Source: Clostridia bacterium
GTDB taxonomy: Bacteria > Bacillota > Clostridia > UMGS1883
Length of the DNA: 16,417 bases
NCBI GenBank assembly: GCA_021202495.1
Contig: JAJQCX010000154.1
Span: 1 to 16,417, forward strand
Reading direction: 5' to 3'
Below the pieces are notes generated by a model that saw nothing but the letters and a program-made list of their open reading frames with translations, was not told the DNA's origin and searched no databases. Positions 11,915 to 16,417 of this stretch are shown one piece after another. Positions within the stretch are counted from its first letter, which is position 1. The number at the start of each line of letters is the position of its first letter. The translations under genes were made by a program, and so were the position numbers.

Positions 11915-13082
11915 GCACAATTCCTCCCAACGCCTTAAATCTCTCCCAAAAATCGGGCATACTTTTATTAACGCTCTCCGTGCCGTGAATTACAACCTCA
12001 CCCGTGCAGTGCGGCGTTATCGACGCGAGCGCCATCGCAATGCGGTGGTCGTTGTGCGAATCACATTTCCCCCCGCAAAGGCGATCTTTTCCTCTTATAA
12101 AAAGATAGTCGCTGCCCTCCGTTATGTCCGCGCCAAGCTTTGTCAATTCCTCCGTCACCGCACGCAGCCTGTCGCTTTCCTTTATCCTAAGCCGCGCCGC
12201 GTTGACTATTCTGCCTTCGCCCTTTGTCACAGCCATCAGCGCCGCGAGCGCCGGCACCGCGTCCGGGATTTGCGAAACATCTACCGTCACATTTCTCTCG
12301 GTTTTACCGTCCGACAAATAGCCATCGTCTGTTTCGCGGATGCTCATGCCCATGCTTCTGTAAACGTCGATAATCGCTTTGTCGCCCTGCACGGAGCTTT
12401 TGTTTAATCCCGTAAGGCACACCTCGCCCATTTCCAAAAAGAACGCCGCCTGTGAAAAATCGCCCTCGACATCGTACCGCGCGGGGCTATAGCGCTGTCT
12501 CTTCTTAATAAAATAGCCCTTTTCCGTTTCCTCAATCTCTATTCCGAACTGCCTTGCCGCGTCTATCGTCATGTCAACATACGCTTTTGATTCCAGCTTT
12601 GTCGTTATGACGATTTCACAGTCCTCTCCCGTCAGCGGCAGCGCCAACAATAGACCCGTTATAAACTGGCTCGAAACGTCGCCCCGCAGAAAATACTGCC
12701 CGCCGGAGAGCACACCCTTCACTTTAAGCGTTTGCCCTTCAAGCGAATATTCAATGCCCTTTTCATTAAAAATATTAAAATAATCATCCAGCGGACGCTG
12801 CATCAGCCGCTCGCTGCCCGATATTTCAACAAAACCGTTTTTCGCGAGCGCGACAGGTATCATAAAGCGCAAGGTCGAGCCGGATTCATTCGCAAAAAGC
12901 GGCTTCTTTTCATCCATCGCCTTAAGGCACGCCCGCGTCGCCGCAATGTCCGCGCTCTCACCCACGCCGACGGCTTCGCCGCCGCCCAAATGCGCGCATA
13001 TGAGCGCACGATGGCTGTAGCTCTTCGACGGCGGAATATTCATTTTTCCCGACAACTTCGTCGGCGTTATTTTCACATCCAT
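11892..13082 (-). CDS. aroA: 3-phosphoshikimate 1-carboxyvinyltransferase (EPSP synthase)
   Basis: 396 residues, slightly short of the usual 420-430. It transfers enolpyruvate from PEP to shikimate-3-phosphate. Conserved pieces are PPSKSYSHRALI (17-28, with K20, S21 and R25), ESGSTLRFMIP (66-76), GDVSSQFITGLL (substrate-binding S-S-Q), IPDAVPALAALM (catalytic aspartate), RIKESDRLRAV (K and E of the active site), DSHNDHRIAMALA and SMPDFWERF. The PEP loop reads E-S-G-S-T-L-R-F where the Escherichia coli enzyme has N-A-G-T-A-M-R-P. The glycine and arginine are kept, but T97 and P101 (E. coli numbering) are Ser and Phe, a form that could affect inhibitor binding. ATG at 13080-13082 follows GAGGT lying in the aroB end and is 2 bases from the aroB stop. 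Confidence 0.95.
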   Translation of the reverse strand: MDVKITPTKLSGKMNIPPSKSYSHRALICAHLGGGEAVGVGESADIAATRACLKAMDEKKPLFANESGSTLRFMIPVALAKNGFVEISGSERLMQRPLDDYFNIFNEKGIEYSLEGQTLKVKGVLSGGQYFLRGDVSSQFITGLLLALPLTGEDCEIVITTKLESKAYVDMTIDAARQFGIEIEETEKGYFIKKRQRYSPARYDVEGDFSQAAFFLEMGEVCLTGLNKSSVQGDKAIIDVYRSMGMSIRETDDGYLSDGKTERNVTVDVSQIPDAVPALAALMAVTKGEGRIVNAARLRIKESDRLRAVTEELTKLGADITEGSDYLFIRGKDRLCGGKCDSHNDHRIAMALASITPHCTGEVVIHGTESVNKSMPDFWERFKALGGIVHELNMGK

Positions 13083-13084
13083 AG

Positions 13085-14125
13085 CTACCTCACTATTTCG
13101 TCCAATTCGTCTATCGAAATTCTCTTCGGGAAGCCTTCGCCCATCTTCCGCACCAAAACAATCGTTATCACGTCGCCGCTCCTCTTTTTGTCATGGCGCA
13201 CCGCGCCGGTCATCTTGTCCATATCCTCGGCGCTCGTCGGCAGATTGTATTTTTCGCACAGCTTTTTTATGTAATCATACGTCCCTCGCTCGGTCATGCC
13301 CACCTTTTCCGACCATTTTGTTATCGTACACATGCCTATCGCCACCGCCGCCCCGTGCGAAAGCGTGCCGTAGCCGAAGTAATTTTCCACAGCGTGCCCC
13401 AACGTGTGCCCGAAATTCAACAGCATTCTCTCTCCCGTGTCGCGCTCGTCGTTTTCGACAATGTGCGCCTTTATCGCGCAGCAATTGCGAATTATTTCCT
13501 CAATCTCATAATCTCCCCGCATGAGCTTGACGCCCATCTCGTAATCTCTTATCGCGGCGTATTTTATTATCTCCGCCATTCCGCAGGCAACCTCCCGCTC
13601 GGGCAGAGTTTCGAGCGTCTTTGTGTCTATCAAAACCATCGACGGCTGATAGAACGTTCCTATCAGGTTCTTCCCCTCAGGCACGTTTATCGCAGTTTTC
13701 CCTCCGACAGAGCTGTCAACCTGGCTCAAAAGCGTGGTCGGTATTTGTATCAGCTTCACTCCGCGCAGCACAACCGACGCCGCAAGACCGCCCAAATCCC
13801 CCACAACGCCGCCGCCGAGCGCAATTATGACGTCGCGCCGCGTGAAATCGTTGTCGATAACAGTTCTCGTCACTCTCTCCAGCGCCTCAAAGCTCTTGGA
13901 ATTTTCGCCCGCGCTCACCACAACAGAGAATGCCGTGCCGCCCGCCTTTTCCACACATTCGGTTATTTTTTCTCCGTAAAGCGGAAAAACGTTCGTGTCG
14001 GAAAGAACGCACACTCTCTTTCCCGCCACAAACGGTCTAAGCAGCTCCGCCCCTTTGTCAAATAACCCTTTTTCGATATATATTTTATATTCTCTCCCCG
14101 GTATCTTTACCTCCAAGTCAAGCAT
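13085..14125 (-). CDS. aroB: 3-dehydroquinate synthase
   Basis: 346 residues, typical length. NAD- and metal-dependent conversion of DAHP to 3-dehydroquinate, the second shikimate step. It has SAGENSKSFE, the NAD loop ALGGGVVGDLGG (about 102-113), QIPTTLLSQVDSSVGGKTAI, NLIGTFYQP and the metal ligands E185 (CGMAEIIKYA), H240 (NFGHTLGHA) and H257 (LSHGAAVAIGM). ATG at 14123-14125 has GAAAGGG (about 14134-14140) 8 bases upstream. It is the first gene of the aroB-aroA-aroC-pheA operon and has a good promoter at 14164-14192. The predicted leader is only about 30 bases, leaving no room for a T-box or peptide attenuator. Confidence 0.96.
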   Translation of the reverse strand: MLDLEVKIPGREYKIYIEKGLFDKGAELLRPFVAGKRVCVLSDTNVFPLYGEKITECVEKAGGTAFSVVVSAGENSKSFEALERVTRTVIDNDFTRRDVIIALGGGVVGDLGGLAASVVLRGVKLIQIPTTLLSQVDSSVGGKTAINVPEGKNLIGTFYQPSMVLIDTKTLETLPEREVACGMAEIIKYAAIRDYEMGVKLMRGDYEIEEIIRNCCAIKAHIVENDERDTGERMLLNFGHTLGHAVENYFGYGTLSHGAAVAIGMCTITKWSEKVGMTERGTYDYIKKLCEKYNLPTSAEDMDKMTGAVRHDKKRSGDVITIVLVRKMGEGFPKRISIDELDEIVR

Positions 14126-14163
14126 AACATCAGCCCTTTCAAGCGCACAAATATACGTATATC

Positions 14164-14192
14164 ATTATAGCATTTCCCGACCTCTATTGCAA
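14164..14192 (-). promoter_or_regulatory. Promoter of the aro-phe operon
   Basis: On the complement, TTGCAA (14192-14187), a 17-base spacer ending in ATGC and a perfect TATAAT (14169-14164). The TGC before the -10 makes it an extended -10 type. It drives aroB. Confidence 0.85.
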
Positions 14193-14215
14193 GTTTTTTT
14201 AAATACATCTTGCAA
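14187..14215. promoter_or_regulatory. Inverted repeat TTGCAAG...CTTGCAA between divergent promoters
   Basis: TTGCAAG (14187-14193) and CTTGCAA (14209-14215) are perfect inverted copies whose centres are 22 bases apart, about two helical turns. Each copy holds the -35 box of one of the two divergent promoters, so a single dimeric factor binding here could control both. Confidence 0.4.
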
Positions 14216-14238
14216 ACTCGGCGGTTTTGTAATATTAT
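14210..14238 (+). promoter_or_regulatory. Promoter of the PfkB kinase gene
   Basis: TTGCAA (14210-14215), a 17-base spacer and TATTAT (14233-14238), about 36 bases before the ATG. It runs opposite to the aro promoter. Confidence 0.75.
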
Positions 14239-14273
14239 AGATACAATAAAAAATAAATACGGAGGAAAATAAA

Positions 14274-15371
14274 ATGAATTTAAATCTTAAAGACCCCAAG
14301 GATTGTAAATTTGACGCCGTTTCGCTCGGCGAGGTTATGCTGCGTCTCGACCCCGGCGAGGGCAGAATACGCACCGCAAGACAGTTCCGCGCATGGGAGG
14401 GCGGCGGCGAATACAACGTCGTTCGCGGGCTCCGCCGCTGCTTTGGGCTGAACACCGCCGTTATCACCGCCTTTGCCGACAACGAAGTCGGACTTTTGAT
14501 GGAGGATTTCATTCTTCAGGGCGGCGTTGACACATCGCTCATCAAGTGGATGAAAACGGACGGCATCGGCAGAATTTGCCGCAACGGTCTTAACTTCACG
14601 GAGCGCGGCTTCGGCGTGAGAGGCGCGGTAGGGTGCTCGGATCGTGCGAACACCGCCATTTCAAAGGCAACCCCCGAGGATTTTGATTTTGAATACATAT
14701 TCGGTACTTTAGGCGTTCGCTGGCTTCACACCGGCGGCATCTACGCCGCGCTTTCCGAGCAGTCGTGCGAGACGGTTTTGGCTGCTATCAAGACGGCGAA
14801 AAAGTACGGCACCGTCGTTTCCTACGACTTAAACTACCGCCCCTCGATGTGGAGCGCGATAGGCGGACTTGAAAAGGCGCAGGAAGTCAACAAAGAGATT
14901 GCGAAGTACGTCGACGTTATGATAGGCAACGAAGAGGACTTCACCGCGTGCCTCGGCTTTGAGATTGAAGGCAACGACGCAAACCTCAAAAAGCTCAACA
15001 TCGACGGCTACAAAAAGATGATTAACGAAGCCGCAAAGACATACCCCAACTTCAAAGCCGTCGCGACGACTCTGCGTGAAGTAAAGACCGCAAGCGTCAA
15101 CGATTGGAGCGCGCTTTGCTGGGCTGACGGCGAAATCTACAAAGCAAAGGATTATAAGGATCTCGAAATCATGGATCGCGTAGGCGGCGGCGATTCGTTC
15201 GCATCCGGTCTCATCTACGGGCTCATCGCAACCGGCGACGCCGAAGCTGCCGTAAACTACGGCGCGGCACACGGCGCACTCGCCATGACAACCCCCGGTG
15301 ACACCACGATGGCAAGAAAGAAAGAAGTAGAAGCCCTCATGGGCGGTGCCGGCGCACGCGTACAAAGATAA
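14274..15371 (+). CDS. PfkB-family sugar kinase, probably 2-dehydro-3-deoxygluconokinase
   Basis: 365 residues. A ribokinase-fold kinase: FDAVSLGEVMLRLDPGEG at the start, the sugar-binding WEGGGEYNVVRGLRRCFG (about 43-60), TAVITAFADNEVG, a central LHTGGIYAALSE, YDLNYRPSMW, DVMIGNEEDF, and the C-terminal active-site loop DRVGGGDSFASGLIYGL. The catalytic base is D307, and the motif reads G-G-G-D where G-A-G-D is usual. DLNYRPSMW and the overall layout fit KDG kinases, which phosphorylate 2-keto-3-deoxygluconate in uronate and pectin breakdown, but sugar specificity cannot be proved from motifs and no kdgA or uronate gene is adjacent. The ATG follows GGAGGAA (14261-14267). It is a single-gene unit between a good promoter and a strong terminator, divergent from aroB. 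Confidence 0.85.
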   Translation: MNLNLKDPKDCKFDAVSLGEVMLRLDPGEGRIRTARQFRAWEGGGEYNVVRGLRRCFGLNTAVITAFADNEVGLLMEDFILQGGVDTSLIKWMKTDGIGRICRNGLNFTERGFGVRGAVGCSDRANTAISKATPEDFDFEYIFGTLGVRWLHTGGIYAALSEQSCETVLAAIKTAKKYGTVVSYDLNYRPSMWSAIGGLEKAQEVNKEIAKYVDVMIGNEEDFTACLGFEIEGNDANLKKLNIDGYKKMINEAAKTYPNFKAVATTLREVKTASVNDWSALCWADGEIYKAKDYKDLEIMDRVGGGDSFASGLIYGLIATGDAEAAVNYGAAHGALAMTTPGDTTMARKKEVEALMGGAGARVQR

Positions 15372-15394
15372 AAAATTTTCAACACAAAACACTC

Positions 15395-15430
15395 CGCCGA
15401 GAAAACCTGCGGGTTTTCTCGGCGCTCTTT
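15395..15430 (+). terminator. Strong terminator after the kinase
   Basis: CGCCGAGAAAACC (15395-15407), loop TGC, and GGGTTTTCTCGGCG (15411-15424) form a long near-perfect stem, followed by CTCTTTCTTT. It isolates the kinase from the ZIP gene. Confidence 0.92.
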
Positions 15431-15477
15431 CTTTAAAGCTCTTTCCTATATAAAGTTTATCAAACGAGGTGATATTC

Positions 15478-16254
15478 GTGAACATCTTTTGGGGCATCAT
15501 GATTCCGTTTATCGGAACGTCGCTCGGTGCGGCGTGTGTGTTTTTAATGAAAAAAGAGATAGGCTTATCGCTGCAGCGTGTTTTAACAGGCTTTGCGGCG
15601 GGCGTCATGGTCGCGGCGTCAATTTGGAGCCTGCTCATTCCGGCAATCGAACAATCGGAGAAAATGGGCAAATTATCGTTTGTTCCCGCTGCGGCGGGTT
15701 TTTGCCTCGGCATTCTCTTTTTGCTGCTGCTCGATAAAATAACGCCGCATCTTCACCAAAACGACAGCAAGCCCGAAGGGCCCAAAAGCAATTTGAAAGA
15801 CACAACGAAGCTTCTTCTTGCGGTCACGATACACAACATTCCCGAAGGCATGGCGGTCGGCGTTATCTACGCGGGGCTCGTCTCGGGCACAAACGAAATT
15901 GCCGCGGCGGGCGCGCTTGCCCTCTCGCTCGGCATTGCAATACAAAACTTCCCCGAAGGGGCGATAATCGCCATGCCGCTTTGCTCGCGCGGCATGAAAA
16001 AGAGCAAATCGTTTTTCTGCGGCGTACTTTCGGGCGCGGTTGAACCCATAGCCGCAGCGTTAATGCTTGCCATGTCGGGCATGGTCACCTCCGTTTTGCC
16101 CTATTTTTTGAGCTTTGCCGCAGGCGCAATGATGTACATCGTCGTCGAAGAACTAATCCCCGAAATATCGCAGGGCGAACATTCAAACATGGGCGTCCTC
16201 TCCTTTGCGGGAGGATTTGTGCTGATGATGATTTTGGACGTCGCTTTGGGATAG
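15478..16254 (+). CDS. ZIP-family metal transporter (GufA type)
   Basis: 258 residues with about eight hydrophobic segments. ZIP proteins move zinc or related divalent metals into the cytoplasm. The metal-site motifs are HNIPEGMAVGV (H119, N120, E123, fourth helix) and QNFPEGAIIAMPL (Q156, N157, E160, fifth helix). H, E, Q and E at these places are the pattern of the GufA group, including the structurally known Bordetella ZIP. EPIAAALMLAMSGM follows, and MYIVVEELIPEISQG carries the later glutamates. The hydrophilic loop after the third segment is short (HLHQNDSKPEG) and holds two histidines. Start choice: GTG 15469 overlaps the GAGGTG ribosome site (15466-15471), so GTG at 15478 with 6 bases of spacing is preferred. 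No good promoter was found, although TATATAAA lies at 15447-15454. Metal specificity is not settled by the sequence. Confidence 0.93.
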   Translation: MNIFWGIMIPFIGTSLGAACVFLMKKEIGLSLQRVLTGFAAGVMVAASIWSLLIPAIEQSEKMGKLSFVPAAAGFCLGILFLLLLDKITPHLHQNDSKPEGPKSNLKDTTKLLLAVTIHNIPEGMAVGVIYAGLVSGTNEIAAAGALALSLGIAIQNFPEGAIIAMPLCSRGMKKSKSFFCGVLSGAVEPIAAALMLAMSGMVTSVLPYFLSFAAGAMMYIVVEELIPEISQGEHSNMGVLSFAGGFVLMMILDVALG

Positions 16255-16274
16255 CGCCCGCCCTTAAGCAATGA

Positions 16275-16326
16275 ACCCAAAAGAGGAATAACCGTTCGGC
16301 AAAAAGAACCTAAGCTTTGGGTTTTT
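16275..16326 (+). terminator. Terminator after the ZIP gene
   Basis: ACCCAAAAGAGG (16275-16286) pairs in two blocks with ACCT (16308-16311) and CTTTGGGT (16315-16322), followed by TTTTT. The wide loop contains CCGTTCGG, which may add an inner hairpin. Confidence 0.65.
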
Positions 16327-16329
16327 GCA

Positions 16330-16358
16330 TTCATAATTTTCATACTTGATAATATAAT
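16330..16358 (+). promoter_or_regulatory. Possible promoter for a gene beyond the right edge
   Basis: TTCATA (16330-16335), 17 bases and a perfect TATAAT (16353-16358). A second TATAAT at 16373-16378 lacks a well-spaced -35. Confidence 0.45.
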
Positions 16359-16376
16359 AATACACGGTGATGTATA

Positions 16377-16417
16377 ATGAGGGAATTGTTAAACGTAATT
16401 TTTAAGGGAAAGAGCTG
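16377..16417 (+). CDS. Possible start of a truncated gene at the window edge
   Basis: ATG at 16377 opens a frame (MRELLNVIFKGKS) that stays open to the end of the window, 13 full codons. A GGTGAT lies about 5 bases upstream as a weak ribosome site, and a candidate promoter precedes it. Too little is present to identify a product; an AAGGGA at 16404-16409 could instead be the ribosome site of a gene starting just outside. Confidence 0.3.
   Translation, partial: MRELLNVIFKGKS

Noticed and set aside
13193..14065. A 290-codon open frame on the + strand opposite aroB
   Set aside because: aroB is unmistakable on the other strand; this frame has no recognisable domain and is rich in Arg, His and Tyr as expected for an antisense shadow.
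14829..15713. A 294-codon open frame on the - strand opposite the kinase and ZIP genes
   Set aside because: It crosses the kinase terminator and two well-supported genes, and its sequence is Cys/Val-rich without a family match.
1..16417. CRISPR arrays, tRNA or rRNA genes, transposases, integrases
   Set aside because: No spaced direct repeats, cloverleaf-like or rRNA sequence, and no transposase or recombinase motifs were seen on either strand.

Overview
The window looks like a stretch of a Clostridia-type (Firmicutes) chromosome. Evidence: purine-rich AGGAGG ribosome sites, consensus sigma-A promoters, the DUF421/DUF4363 gene pair, a CarD-IspD-IspF block, a single-chain chorismate mutase/prephenate dehydratase behind aroB-aroA-aroC, stalk (copper-amine-oxidase-N-like) surface domains and a GufA-type ZIP transporter. 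I cannot name the genus. Most genes have moderate GC content. Two patches, about 1-370 and 3880-4870, are visibly more AT-rich and carry small accessory genes.

Layout. (1) 1-290, + strand: a small XRE-type DNA-binding protein closed by a hairpin terminator. (2) 387-3827, + strand: an operon-like run of a DUF421 membrane protein, an overlapping DUF4363 protein and a 786-residue sugar nucleotidyltransferase / left-handed beta-helix / phosphomannomutase fusion. The fusion keeps the folds but has lost nearly every catalytic motif. (3) 3826-3877: a strong bidirectional terminator between convergent genes. (4) 3908-4774, - strand: a two-gene accessory operon with its own promoter, encoding an 82-residue protein of unknown function and a 201-residue tail-anchored helical protein with an R-x4-H motif. 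(5) 4943-7231, - strand: a secreted surface protein with two stalk domains and a Cthe_2159-like carbohydrate-binding beta-helix interrupted and ended by Gly/Met-rich segments. (6) 7326-9577, - strand: carD, ispD and an ispF fused to an AANAT-like acetyltransferase; carD has a near-perfect promoter. (7) 9713-14125, - strand: aroB-aroA-aroC-pheA, tightly packed or overlapping, leading from DAHP to phenylpyruvate except for the steps encoded elsewhere (aroD, aroE, aroK). (8) 14164-14238: a divergent promoter pair sharing an inverted repeat. (9) 14274-15371, + strand: a PfkB-family sugar kinase (probably KdgK) with a strong terminator. (10) 15478-16254, + strand: a GufA-type ZIP metal transporter, then a terminator, a possible promoter and possibly the first codons of another gene at the right edge.

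How the genes work together. The aro-phe operon makes chorismate and commits it toward phenylalanine. IspD and IspF catalyse two steps of the non-mevalonate (MEP) isoprenoid pathway. CarD is an RNA-polymerase-binding regulator commonly found next to ispD in Firmicutes. The least ordinary items are the apparently catalytically dead nucleotidyltransferase-mutase fusion, the IspF-acetyltransferase fusion, and the small two-gene operon whose membrane protein carries a HEPN-like motif.
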